Positions 20,669 through 30,899 of a stretch of DNA of 64,000 nucleotides are shown one piece after another. The notes below the pieces were generated by a model. The model was given only the letters and a program-made list of their open reading frames with translations, had not been told where the DNA came from and made no database searches. Origin of the DNA: Petrolisthes cinctipes (Eukaryota > Arthropoda > Malacostraca > Decapoda > Porcellanidae); the NCBI GenBank assembly GCA_033782935.1, contig JAWQEG010000621.1, positions 1,380,001 to 1,444,000 of the forward strand, read 5' to 3'. The number at the start of each line of letters is the position of its first letter. The first letter of the stretch is position 1. A program made the translations under genes and the position numbers.

Positions 20669-21901
20669 ATGATAACACGTAGTGCCGTTAGAGCAGAAAT
20701 CATGGAAGAAGCATTAGAAGTGCAGAGTGAAGGGGCTGTTGGTGGTGTTGGAGCAATCGAAAAACCAGGGGATCAGGAGATTAATAGCGAAGTAAGATTC
20801 GAACTGAGGGAGTTGAAGTTAATGGCGGAACAAGTGGCTGTAATAGCAAAGAAAGTACAGGAGTTACAGGGGTTAGATCATTTAAAAGATGTGACAGAGC
20901 AAATTAGTAACTTAACGGAGAGAGTGAGTGAGTTGGAAAGGCCGGTAGAGAGACAATTTGTCCCTCTTATTGAGCGGGAATTTACACCTCCATTCTCACC
21001 ATCTTTGATGAGACATGAGCCAGTTCAACGACCACAGTTATCCCCAGTTCATCATAGGATAAATACTCAGTTTTTTCAGCCAACAACAGAGGATTACCAT
21101 CTACCACCTTTAACTTTTTGCCCAAATATAACCCCCGTAGTACACCCTCCATTATCAACCGTAACTAATAATCAAAATGTATCAAACCTGGCAAGGAACA
21201 TTACTCCACCATTAGTTAAACCCCGTGATATCACTAAACTAGAGCTGGATACATTGCAAAGCTTGGATTCCTCGGCTCGTTTACAAATGTTCTTTGAGGC
21301 AGTTGAAAGGTGCACAGAAGATTCTTGTACTCGTGTGGAAGTAGCGAAGTCCCGAGTAGACAATGATTTAGCAGTCTTAATACATACTGCCCAGAAAAGG
21401 GGAGAAATATTTACATGGGGTGATTTGAAAACTTATTTTACGAGAGAATTTAAAGTGGAATTAAATTTTGATCAAGCTTGGAGACAATGTGATAAATTTC
21501 AGTATGATTGGATAGAAAATCCGCAAACCTTTGCCCATCAATATAAGTGCCATTATGCAGCAATACAGGGTAGATTTCAAGGTCAACAGTTACCAGAAAG
21601 GGATAGAATGATAAAACGAAAGTTGTTGCAAGGTTTTCCTCGAAATAATAGGGATAGGCTAGAATCTTTCATGGATGATCATATTCCACTAAAGGATTTC
21701 CTTGAAAGAGTAGAAAATGAAAGACTGTTAATGATGCAAAAACGAGAGCCAATTGAGATATTGCCACAGGCAGATAGGCAAATGGCAAATGAGCCTAACC
21801 AAGATAAAGAAAAAGGCGCAGTAGAAATGGAAGTAGTACAATTAGGTAAGATGGTAGAGGAGTTAAAAACGAAATATGGAAAAGTTGTATTCAGGGGGTA
21901 A
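20669..21901 (+). CDS. Element B gag
   Basis: A 410-residue frame from the ATG at 20669 to the TAA at 21899-21901. The N-terminal third is rich in Glu and Leu with a likely coiled coil (LKDVTEQISNLTERVSELER) and a Pro-rich linker. From about residue 190 it has the capsid-like region of Gypsy gag, including LDSSARLQMFFEAVERC, WGDLKTYFTREFKVELN, NPQTFAHQYKCHYAAI and IKRKLLQGFPRNNRDRLESF. It would form the particle shell around the RNA. The zinc knuckle lies in the next, overlapping frame (+1), so knuckle and protease probably need frameshifting, or the shift is a mutation. The frame is intact. Confidence 0.85.
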   Translation: MITRSAVRAEIMEEALEVQSEGAVGGVGAIEKPGDQEINSEVRFELRELKLMAEQVAVIAKKVQELQGLDHLKDVTEQISNLTERVSELERPVERQFVPLIEREFTPPFSPSLMRHEPVQRPQLSPVHHRINTQFFQPTTEDYHLPPLTFCPNITPVVHPPLSTVTNNQNVSNLARNITPPLVKPRDITKLELDTLQSLDSSARLQMFFEAVERCTEDSCTRVEVAKSRVDNDLAVLIHTAQKRGEIFTWGDLKTYFTREFKVELNFDQAWRQCDKFQYDWIENPQTFAHQYKCHYAAIQGRFQGQQLPERDRMIKRKLLQGFPRNNRDRLESFMDDHIPLKDFLERVENERLLMMQKREPIEILPQADRQMANEPNQDKEKGAVEMEVVQLGKMVEELKTKYGKVVFRG

Positions 21902-22526
21902 ATCCCAAACTTCTAAGTATTGCGCTTTTTGTAAAAAGAACACTCATGACTATAAAGATTGTTGGAGCAAACCAGAAAAAGGTAAATGTTTTAATTGTTT
22001 GCGTCCTGGTTGTTGGAGTAATAGTCCCACATGTCCTGGGAAAGCTATGTATAGACCAGGTTTTACGTGGTATGGCCCTCCACAACATAATGGTACTGGT
22101 TATTCTAATTACTATCAAACCAGAAATCTAATAGGAACAAGGGAAGAAGTGTCACCTGTCATTAATATTATAGTAAATGGTAAGGTGTGTGCAGCTATTA
22201 TTGACACCGGAAGTGTCATAACTTTAATAAAGAAGAGTGCTGTTAAACGGCTAGGGTTACAAATAGATACGACCAAGGGTAGAACTAATCCAGTTGGGAT
22301 TACTGGAAAACATCTTAAGGTACTAGGTATGGTGCAGATTGAGGTCCATGTGGGAGATCAGGGAGTAAGTAGTCAGTGGGTAACAGTAGTACCAGATGTA
22401 TATTTAGACAGGGAAATTTTACTGGGTTGTGAAATAATCAGTAAATCAAGCTTAACTTGGAATTGTAAGGACAAGGAAATGATTTGGGGAGGTGCTCCGT
22501 ATCAGGTGAATCATATAAGGTTGTGA
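21876..22526 (+). CDS. Element B zinc knuckle and retropepsin
   Basis: The frame overlaps the end of gag by 26 bp in the +1 register. It begins with a CX2CX4HX4C knuckle (CAFCKKNTHDYKDC) and a second Cys-rich segment (CFNCLRPGCWSNSPTC), both RNA-binding. The aspartic protease follows: AAIIDTGSVITLIKKSAV has the DTG active site, and DREILLGCEIIS matches the conserved ILG end of retropepsins. The protease cleaves gag and pol. The frame ends at TGA 22524-22526, and RT begins in another register shortly after. Starting at an internal ATG in the overlap is not required if it is made as a gag fusion. Confidence 0.85.
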   Translation: MEKLYSGGKSQTSKYCAFCKKNTHDYKDCWSKPEKGKCFNCLRPGCWSNSPTCPGKAMYRPGFTWYGPPQHNGTGYSNYYQTRNLIGTREEVSPVINIIVNGKVCAAIIDTGSVITLIKKSAVKRLGLQIDTTKGRTNPVGITGKHLKVLGMVQIEVHVGDQGVSSQWVTVVPDVYLDREILLGCEIISKSSLTWNCKDKEMIWGGAPYQVNHIRL

Positions 22527-22615
22527 CAACGAACGATTCAACAAATAAGAGAGCATACTAAAGCTCAAATTCTTGATGAGAATCGAAGAAAGGTACATGT
22601 AAAAATAATATAAAG

Positions 22616-25414
22616 TTGGAACCGTACCAAGCCAAGGTCATACGTACAGAAGTGAGTGAGCCACCGGGTACAACACTACTGATTAGGCCCCAAAGAAATT
22701 GCTCATCACAAACTACTCCTTTGTTAGTAACGGTAGATGCGGAAGGAACTGTTCCCATCACCCTAGATAATACCACCAACATATCGAAGTTAGTGAAGAA
22801 AAATACCATAGTAGCACTTATCGAGGATGATTCATCAATTAATATTGAGCTTAAATCCCCGGTAAACATGGTAACAATAGCCAATGAATTGATGCCACAC
22901 CATGATAAAGTAAAAGAGCAAGGTACACGACAGGAAAGATTGCAATTATTAATTAACAAACAAAATTGGAAACATCTTGATGAAGAACAATTAAGGCAGC
23001 TAACACGAGTTGTCCTAGACCATGATAAATTGTTTATGCTTAGTGAGAAAGAACTTGGGAAGATTGAAGGAGAACCAGCCAACATAGAAGTATCAAATCC
23101 GAACCCTTGTAGATCCCCGATGTATCGATATCCCGAACACGCAAAAGAAACAATTGGTAAAATGTTAAGTGAGATGGAAGAACGAGGAGTGATCGAACCC
23201 TCAAGTGCAGCGTGGTTATCACCTATAGTGCTTGTTAACAAACCGGATAGTAGCAAACGTATGTGCCTAGACTTTAGAAGGGTTAATGAACACTTGTCAA
23301 TGGATGTGTTTCCACTACCTAGATTAGATGATTTAGTGGGACATGCAGCCGGGCATCAATTTTATATAACATTAGATTTAAAGGATGCCTATTTTCAAAT
23401 AGAATTGAATGAGAAAAGTCGGAACTTAACCACCTTTTCGGATGGGGTATCATTGTACCGTTTCCGAAGGTTACCCTTTGGACTGAGTTGTGCACCAGCC
23501 ATCTTTTCTCGCAAAATGCCTGAGCTATTAAACCCATTGTTACGTGAGGGATGGGTTAAAAATTACTTAGATGATGTTATTATATGGGCTGATGATTTTT
23601 CACAATTAATGCAACGCCTTAGGAAATTATTCCAATTATTCAGTGAACAGGGTGTAAAACTAAACCTAACCAAGTGTGATTTTGTAAAAAGAGAAGTAAA
23701 GTTTCTGGGACATAAGGTATGAAAGAATGGTAGTTTGCCAGATCCTAAGAATTTGGAGGCAATAAGTAAACAGTTACCACCAAGGAATGTAAAGGAAGTC
23801 AGGCGTTTCATCGGAATGTGTGGATTTTATAGGAGCTTTGTACCAAATTTTTCTAAAATTGCCACACCCTTAACCAATCTTACGAGGGCTAACACTGTTT
23901 TTCAGTGGAATGATAAGTGTCAGGAAGCCTTCGAAATACTAAAGGAATAATTAATGACACCTATTTTAGCTAAATATCAACCAGAATTACCCCTAGTATT
24001 AGTCACAGATGCTAGTGATGAGTATGTAGGAGCGGTCCTACATCAGGTACAAGTAGACCAGACAGTCCGACCATTAGGATATTTTTCAAAAAAACTTAAT
24101 TCTTGTGAAAAAAGATATAGTGTAACTGACAAGGAGGCAATGGCAGTGGTATTGGCGTGTCGCCATTATCACCATTATTTGTGGGGAACAACGTTCATAA
24201 TTCAAACGGACCATCAACCCCTAACAAGTATTTTCCGACGTAGAACAAAGTCACCAAGAGTCACAAGATGGATGTTAGAAATGAGGGAATATAACTACCA
24301 AATAAAATACGTAAAGGGGAAAGACAACATAGTGGCAGACCAATTATCTAGGCCAGTACAAATAATATCACGCCCACCAGTATTTACATGGTTGGGGTTG
24401 ACAAAGGAAGCATTTATGCAGGCGCAGAGAAATGATGCCACCTGGAGTGAATTGATTGACTATTTTGAGGGAGGTCAGGTGCCCAGGCGGAAAATAGCCC
24501 AAGCCACTTTAGACCAGTTCGAAGTAAATGAGGGAATCCTCCATTATGTGAGGACTTATGAAGATGAGAGTTATTATTATACTGTAGTTGTACCTAAAAC
24601 ATTAGTAAAGGTAGCATTAGAACTAGCTCATGATCAGTCAGGACATTTTGGACAATTCAAAACTATTAAGAAAGCAGAGGAATTGTATTATTGGCCAACA
24701 TTACGGTCTGATGTAGTCAAATATATTAAACAATGTCTAAATTGCCAGCAATATAAGTATTATAAGGGTCTGTCCCAGCAATCTCAAGAACTACCCACCA
24801 TCATACAACCCTTAGACAGAATTGCCATAGATTTGACTGATATGACCTCTGGAGCAGATGGTAACAGATATATCTTAACTATCATAGACCATTTTTCACG
24901 GTACACCAAATTTTACTCCCTAAAAAGTAAACATGCCAAGGGAATTGTTGCTAGGCTCACCCAGTTTGTTACAGACTTTGGTGGCCCTAGATCGTTGCTG
25001 TGTGACAACGCCAGGGAGTTTACCGGCCAAGAAATGCGGACCTGGGCAGACCAGCATGGTGTGGAACTACTATTCTCCACACCTTATCATCCCCAGTCCA
25101 ACGGGATGATCGAGAGGATGCACCGGACCCTGAAGACGGTGTTGGCCCAGCTGTGTGAGGGCTATCCACAACGTTGGCCTTCCATGCTGGCCGAATGTCA
25201 GTCTGTAATGAACTCAGCCGTCCACAGTAGTACCAGGGTGACGCCTTATGTGGCATTCTTCGGGAGACATCAGCCCCGCAACATCTCAGCACCGCTACTA
25301 AATATTCCATCTGATACTGACAACACAGGGAGAATGAAACAACTGATACAAGAAGCAAGTACGGTATCACTTAGGAGGTATCGGGCGGTAGCCAATAGGC
25401 ATAGAAAAAAATGA
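22616..25414 (+). pseudogene. Element B pol: RT, RNase H and integrase (two in-frame stops)
   Basis: One register runs from about 22562 to 25414. RT: SPMYRYPEHAKETIGKML, WLSPIVLVNKPDSSKRMCLD, ITLDLKDAYFQIELNEKS, FRRLPFGLSCAPAIFSRKM and the YLDD catalytic box at 23564-23575. A TGA at 23720-23722 follows FLGHKV. The thumb (23735-23950) ends at a TAA at 23948-23950. RNase H has LVLVTDASDEYVGAVLHQV, RYSVTDKEAMAVVLACRHY and IQTDHQPLTSIF. Integrase has the HHCC finger (HDQSGHFG ... CLNCQQYK), the core with IAIDLTD, DNAREFTG and PYHPQSNGMIERMHRTLK (D,D,E). It ends at a TGA in a run of A bases, where a frameshift separates the C-terminal tail. RT-RNase H make the cDNA and integrase inserts it. The stops make this copy defective. 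Confidence 0.9.
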
Positions 25415-25436
25415 GAAGGTAGAACGAGGAGCACTA

Positions 25437-25736
25437 GTGTGGGTAAAACAGGAAACAATTATACCGGGTACCTGTGCCAAACTGAACCAGAAATGGAAGG
25501 GCCCATATAAAGTGGTAGAAGTTATAAGAAATGGATTAGTGTACATATTAGAGGACCCATTTACTGGGAAAAACATACAGAGGGCTGCAGAAAAAATCAA
25601 GCCCTATGTGAGCCGAAATGACCTAATAGTGCAACTAGAGGAAGTGGAAGAAGGTGATGGACAAGATGAGGAGGAGGATATGGTACTTCCTCCACGACAG
25701 AGACGACCTCCCAGAAGGCTTCTGGAGGAAATTTAG
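25437..25736 (+). pseudogene. Element B integrase C-terminal tail, frame-shifted
   Basis: Read one base out of phase with the integrase core: WVKQETIIPGTCAKLNQKWK, GPYKVVEVIRNGLVYILED, then KIKPYVS. This is a GPY/F module, which contributes to target binding in Gypsy integrases. It is followed by an acidic stretch (EEVEEGDGQDEEEDM) and an Arg/Pro-rich end. The shift falls at the A run near 25404-25411, a likely slippage mutation. No chromodomain is visible. Confidence 0.8.
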
Positions 25737-26523
25737 AAAATAAGAGAAAAAAGGGGAGAAAAAAAAAATTGAAAATTAGAAAATATAACTGTGAAAATTC
25801 AAAGTAGGGAAAAATAGGGCAAAAGTGGGAAAGAAAAATTTGGAAAAATGTCATGGTTCCCTATGTCCTGAAATCAAAAGAGGGCACCATTGATCAAAAG
25901 AGTTAGAAAACCAGCTCATAAATTTTTTTGTGTGTGTAGTTGTGGGTGTTAAGTGACACTTAGTTTTAATGGGAAGAGGAGGTGATGGTGGGGAGTAGAC
26001 GTACACCCCTCCATTTCCATAGGGCTCTTCCAGTAGACAGTCAGGGCCGTTGTCAGGGTCCCTGTATCACTTACTGCATTCCGGGTTATCATGCCTTGCA
26101 GAGTCTGAGGTTTGAATGGAGGAGTGAATGATAAAAGAATGAATGAATAGAATGTATGAAAACTCAGATCATGCTTGGGATAATCGCGGGTGGGTTTAGT
26201 GACGGTAGAACCTTATTAAAGTTCTCCCGGGGTTATGGAACTTGACAGAGGAGTCTGACTGGGACGAGGTGTCAATAATATCTAGGGTATTTAATGTGAG
26301 GTAAGGTCGAGAATTCTTTCCTGCGGGAAGGAAATACAGTCTAAAGACTGGAGGGGAGAAAAAGTTGGCAGTGTATTAACACTGACTAACAAGTTAGGAT
26401 GAATAGTGTCTGATATTGTTCAGTAAGGTGTAGTGATAGTGATATGTAAAGAGTAAATTTTTTTTGGGGGAAATAGATAAATTAATTTTCACTGTAAGTT
26501 CCAGCTAAGGAAGGTGGGACGTG
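25737..26523 (+). other. Element B noncoding 3' region with purine tract
   Basis: About 790 bp between pol and the 3' LTR contain no env and no recognisable frame. A purine-rich run covers 25735-25850. Just before the LTR, AAGGAAGGTGGGACG (about 26506-26520) is in the place of the polypurine tract that primes plus-strand synthesis. Confidence 0.65.
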
Positions 26524-28477
26524 TGTAACACCCCTATTTTATATGTATTGTTATTTAGGATATTTACGGGTATTAAATATTTATATGTATTAGAATAGGT
26601 TTTGAGTGTAAGATTGTAGGGAGTAGCCAGGCTGAGATTATCACTGACGAATAATCTCGGTGGTGGGCTTCTTCAACACGAAATAAGTGTAAAATTGTAG
26701 GGAGTAGCCAGGCGGAGATTATCACTAACGAATAATCTCGGTGGTGGGCTTCTTCAACACAAAATGTTAATATTAGGAAAATAGAAGTAATGATTATAGT
26801 TAGGTAAATAGGTTAAAGAGAGGAATAATTGAAACTTAGGTAGATTGATAGGGATAGAGAAATACGTGGTGATTTAAGAAATGAATGTAAAATAATTTAT
26901 TGGAGACAGGGAATAACCTGCATTTATAATTATAATGTGTAATTACGAAGCTAACATTCCTATACTGTTACCGGCATTTAATTGTAACTTACTTAGAAAA
27001 TTAATTAGATTAGTTAGGGACTAAAGTCGGGACAGTACATTTTCTTGTTGGCGGAACAATACATGCCGTGAATATGTGAATTACAGTAATATAAAGCTTT
27101 AAACAAGGGAGAAAGCAATGCATTTGAGTTCACTAATATGTATAAATCATGTTGTGTAACTATATACCCCAGTAAGGGTGGAACTGTTAGAATATTCCAG
27201 AAATTGAGATGAGTTGGTCACTACTTTGCTTGGGGGAGTGAGGGAGGAAGATGACGAGGCAATACCATGCGTTGCTCTTCCTCATTCTGAACTCGACTTC
27301 TGCTGGTGACAGGTAAGAGTTCAAACTCGCTCTCATCATAAATATTGTAGTGTGAATATAGTGTGGTGAATCTATTAGTCCCGTGTTGGGATATAACAAA
27401 CTAAAGAATATTGTGTGTTCACTTTCAGACATAGTAAGTAAAGTATGTTGTTTTTTCTCAAGCTGATTCTGAACTCGACTTTTGCTGGTGACAGCTATTA
27501 TTAGCGATCTCCCTTGGTGTATAGTGACCCACGTGGTACTAAAGAAAATTAAGAACATTTGCTGGCAATTTTATCTTTTAATTTATAGTATTGAGATTAG
27601 GATGTGATTTTTTTTATTGTATTAACTATATTTCGGCCTTGTTGTGCAAAATTTATTATTAGGAATTATTTGGGATATTGTGGGAGGGGGGACACTTCAT
27701 GTAATATTTTTTTTTATATGTACTTAGATCTGTCACTAGCGAGACACGGAATTATTCCTGTCCTAGTAGACAGAAAAGGGAGTAGGAACTGTATTAAGTG
27801 AGGGGGGATATTTCATAGTAATAATTGTTTTTTTTTTTGGATTTATGTGTGTTAGCTCTGTCAACTGGCGAGACCCGGAATCATTCCTGTCCTAGTTGAC
27901 AGAACGGGGAGTAGGAAATATTAGCAAGGGAGGGGGGGAACAGAAATTATTATTATAGTGATCTTGTTGTACTTGTACCAAATAGGTTGATAAAATAAAC
28001 GGGTTTATAATTGTCTGAGTATTTCCGTCACCGATATAACAAATAGACTGTGTACCTATATAGATGTTAGTTCTCAATTCACAACACTGATCGTACCCCC
28101 GTTAAAATTGTAGTCTGGGTCGCTTACTCGCGAGCCTTCTTAACGTAACGTTACGCTACCCTTCCGGTGTGTGCTCACTTGGTTCCTCTGATCGACTTTG
28201 GTCTGGTGGTGGCAGCATTTACCCAGTACTGGAGAGGAGCTGGACTTGTCCTTTGTATGATTTATTTTTGGTATTCGCAAGGCAAGTCCTGTTCCTCATC
28301 GGTATCTTGTTTTTTTTTCCAGACCAGGTTGATACAGCTATAGGATAGAGTTGTAGCATACACTGGTTGTTTTTTTTGTTTTGTTAAAGGCAGTGGGTTT
28401 TTGTTTCCCTCCAAAAGTAGAGTAAAAATAGTAATATCTAAGAGTAACGTAAGGAGACAAAAATACCAGTTTTTACA
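26524..28477 (+). repeat. Element B 3' LTR (1954 bp)
   Basis: Starts TGTAACACCC and ends TTTTTACA, followed by the target duplication ATTA. It shares tandem hairpins, paired 29-bp repeats and two inverted repeats of the CTGTCAACTGG type with the 5' LTR. It also has the block 28035-28465 (with TGGTCTGGTGGTGGCAGC) that the 5' LTR lacks but the solo LTR at 15336-17592 contains. It therefore looks like the complete form. Confidence 0.85.
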
Positions 28478-28481
28478 ATTA

Positions 28482-29326
28482 CATAAAAATCCAATTGCTC
28501 AGAGCCATCACCACCGCCAGGAGCGTGGTTTAGTTAATTTTTTAGGTGTAATATCCAAGGCACTGTTTGGTACTGCAATGGATAGTGATGTGCAGGCATT
28601 ATCCCAAAAATTCAATGTTGTAGGACAAGCAGTTGCAAATCAAGATAGGGTAGTCAGGTAAGTATTTAAAAGTGTTCAAATCATTGACCAGAACTTGAAT
28701 ACAGTTTCTAATGCTTTACAGGAACAACAGCAAGGATTAAGTACACATATGGAACAATCACATCACATTTTAAGGCTTCTATTTATTTCTGTTAGTTGGC
28801 AGGAAACTGAAATTCAAGTACGAGGACTTAGGGAGTCATGTCCAACATTAATTAAGGATGTAATTACAGCAGGGTTAGGTAAGGTTAACTCACAATTATT
28901 ACTAATCCAACAATTGCAGGAAGCACTTGGGATAGCTGTGATGAAATACCATCTTACTCCCATCTTTCATACACCTACTCTGGAATATTATTATACAGTC
29001 ATGAATAGTATTTTAACACCAAAACATATACTAATTACTATTCCAATGAAAAGTAAGATGTCCTTCACAGGCTACGCAGTACAACCATTCCCGATGAATG
29101 TAGAAAATACTCTTTTAATGTTAGATTCCCAGCCAATAAATATTGTACTTAGTGATGATTATTCTCTTGTTGTTATCATTAGTGACGCACAATTTCTCAA
29201 TTGCCATTCGGCATATCTTCATTTATATGTTTGTCTTGCATATTTGTTTGCATTTCAAGCTCCAAATGACGCACCATTTCCAATTGCTTTAAGTCAAAGG
29301 AATACTTATCAAACACTATCTGCATG
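28482..29326 (+). pseudogene. Element A env-like gene: cleavage site, fusion peptide and ectodomain
   Basis: The coding homology resumes right after the duplicated ATTA, in the register of 18125-18460. It shows a basic cleavage-like site (RQERG) followed at once by a hydrophobic Gly/Leu/Phe stretch (LVNFLGVISKALFG), the arrangement of furin site and fusion peptide in baculovirus F-type and errantivirus envelope proteins. A heptad-like segment (LNTVSNALQEQQQGLSTHM) and a beta-rich ectodomain follow. A stop at 28659-28661 and a frame change near 28690 break it, and a TIR element cuts it at 29328. An envelope would confer infectivity, but this copy is in at least four broken pieces. Confidence 0.7.
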
Positions 29327-29328
29327 TA

Positions 29329-30027
29329 CAGTCGGCAAAAAAAGTTTCGTTACCATCCTTTTAACAGTGTGATGTAATGTTGGTAGGCCTGACTGGTGAC
29401 TCAGGTGTGGCGCGAGCATGGAGGTAGTATAGGTGGAGTCGCCATGGCTCACTAATCCAGGGGAGTAAAGTGAAGCCGCCGAACTGTCATTTTCGGCGCC
29501 TTCAATATGGCGGACACCAAGATATGTTTCAGTAAAAGTGGACTTCTGACTTGACATACAAAGGTATGCGCCATTTTGAAGGCGCCGGAAATGACAGATT
29601 GGTGGCTTCACAAATCAGGTCCTACTGGCGCCTCCACCTATACTACCTCCATGGGCGTGAGTGTCATATATACCTCCGTCACCCTCCCGGACCCCTCAGT
29701 GTCTAATGGTCAGGCATGTAGGAACGACGTACTTTTACCCAGTGCTACTTGTTCTGGGTATTTCAAGGTTATTCGTGTTCTAAAATACTCAAACGTATTT
29801 CTTTATATTTAATGATGAATAGTTAAATAGTAATAGTTCTTGAACACTCAAAATTTAATTTAAAATCAGTTAAACTTTTGATATAAAAAGAAAGGGAATG
29901 CCTTGTGCTAAGTTGTCATTGCCGCGGCCCGCGAGGCACAGCTGCTCAGACAGTGGAGTACCAACCCTGCTGCGCTTATCGGTTAAAATGAACGTAGGGG
30001 TGGTAACGAAACTTTTTTTGCCGACTG
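29329..30027. mobile_element. 0.7-kb TIR DNA element with an inner foldback
   Basis: TIRs start CAGTCGGCAAAAAAAGTTTC on the left, with the complement on the right. TA lies at both sides (29327-29328, 30028-30029). It belongs to the same family as 6587-8004, since the first bases and parts of the right half match. Inside is a long imperfect inverted repeat (arms about 29418-29510 and 29572-29656, including TCGGCGCCTTCAAT on one side). That may be a separate foldback inserted into the element. No transposase frame is present. Confidence 0.85.
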
Positions 30028-30029
30028 TA

Positions 30030-30605
30030 CATTTAAATCTGTTACTAATCAAACTTCCTTTCATCGTCATTTTTTAAAATTTCCACTATCTATACTTCCC
30101 TGCTGATACACAAGTAGCACTGATCTGCCCTAATGACACTACACATGGTATGGTTAAAGGATACTATAAAGCGGCAGATTCATGTGATATACGATCCAAG
30201 AGAATCGTTACCTTGCCTAGTATACCTCATTTGCTTGAGAACTTGACACTCTCTTCCACCCTTCAACATATTTCATATAATGTCGACTTGTTTAACATCT
30301 CCCAATTATCAGTTGTTTCAGAAAAAGTGAAACTATGAAGTTTACTGAATGATACTGTGATTCAAGCATCCTTATTTGATAATTTGATTCCTCCATATCT
30401 GGATCAAGAAATATTGCTACCTACATTTATAATTCCATGTCTTATCCTTTTGGCCTGTACAGTTACTTTCTTATCTTGTATTAGAAAGGTCTATCGACGT
30501 TATACTGTGTTATCTCGTCTTGAAAAGAATATTTTAACTGTTCCTTCTCAGCCTCAACATAGCAACAATGCCTACCCTTCATTAATGTGTGAATCATCAG
30601 CATAG
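30030..30605 (+). pseudogene. Element A env-like gene: C-terminal part with membrane anchor
   Basis: Resumes after the TIR element. It ends with a strongly hydrophobic segment (FIIPCLILLACTVTFLSC) followed by basic residues (IRKVYRRYT), as for a type I membrane anchor with a short cytoplasmic tail, then a Ser/Pro-rich end and a stop at about 30603-30605. The frame is interrupted (for example near 30336). Position downstream of integrase and an anchor at the end fit an F-type envelope protein. Confidence 0.65.
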
Positions 30606-30899
30606 GTTTAGATTACATACACATAACTACAAGCACCTAGCTCAACACATTAATGTTAAGATGATTTCGTTATTATCCAATGTATTGATGTTAATTTTAA
30701 GTATACTGTGTGCCAATGACTTTAATGTCTATTTTGTATTAATTTTAAGTATTCATTGTTAATTTCCATACCTTCTCAGTCCCTTTACTCTAGATGAGTC
30801 ATCCTTGAAGATGCCAAGTATTGTAAATTTATTCCCACAATAAAGATATAATCTGGGATAGATAATTTCGGTAGCGGACTGAGCTATTGTACACCTATA
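30606..30899 (+). other. 3' flank of element A, possibly LTR remnant
   Basis: AT-rich, with an AATAAAG polyadenylation-like signal at about 30840. No homology to the LTR family of element B. It may be what remains of the 3' LTR of element A, but no matching 5' LTR is in the window. Confidence 0.4.

Larger units (their letters stand above)
18461..28477 (+). mobile_element. Full-length Gypsy element B with an SGNH ORF
   Basis: A 10.0-kb LTR retrotransposon flanked by a 4-bp duplication ATTA (18457-18460, 28478-28481), inserted in the env gene of element A. Order: 5' LTR, primer-site region, SGNH-like ORF (20062-20565), gag (20669-21901), zinc knuckle plus protease (21876-22526), RT-RNase H-integrase (22616-25736 with breaks), a noncoding stretch of about 790 bp, purine tract, 3' LTR. 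It belongs to the LTR family of 2216-3775 and 15336-17592. Two in-frame stops and at least one frameshift in pol make this copy defective, yet the LTR pair is still very similar, so it is young. Confidence 0.9.
13684..30886 (+). mobile_element. Errantivirus-like Gypsy element A, degraded and multiply interrupted
   Basis: A plus-strand element reduced to the pol region from RT onward, an integrase with its core deleted, and an env-like gene. It was split by a solo LTR (15336-17592), a full-length Gypsy element (18461-28477) and a TIR element (29329-30027). No gag or 5' LTR is recognisable. The left end falls just after YVDDL of the host non-LTR copy. An 11-bp string TTGTACACCTA occurs at both borders (13684-13694 and 30887-30897). 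Presence of env plus the pol type suggests the errantivirus lineage of Gypsy elements. Confidence 0.75.

Noticed and set aside
20669..25736. Element B as an intact, active copy
   Set aside because: Stops at 23720 and 23948 and the shift near 25404 break pol, although gag and the SGNH frame are open.
29309..29611. Minus-strand open frame in the 0.7-kb TIR element
   Set aside because: It runs through the foldback arms and has no recognisable motif; it is a by-product of the inverted repeat.
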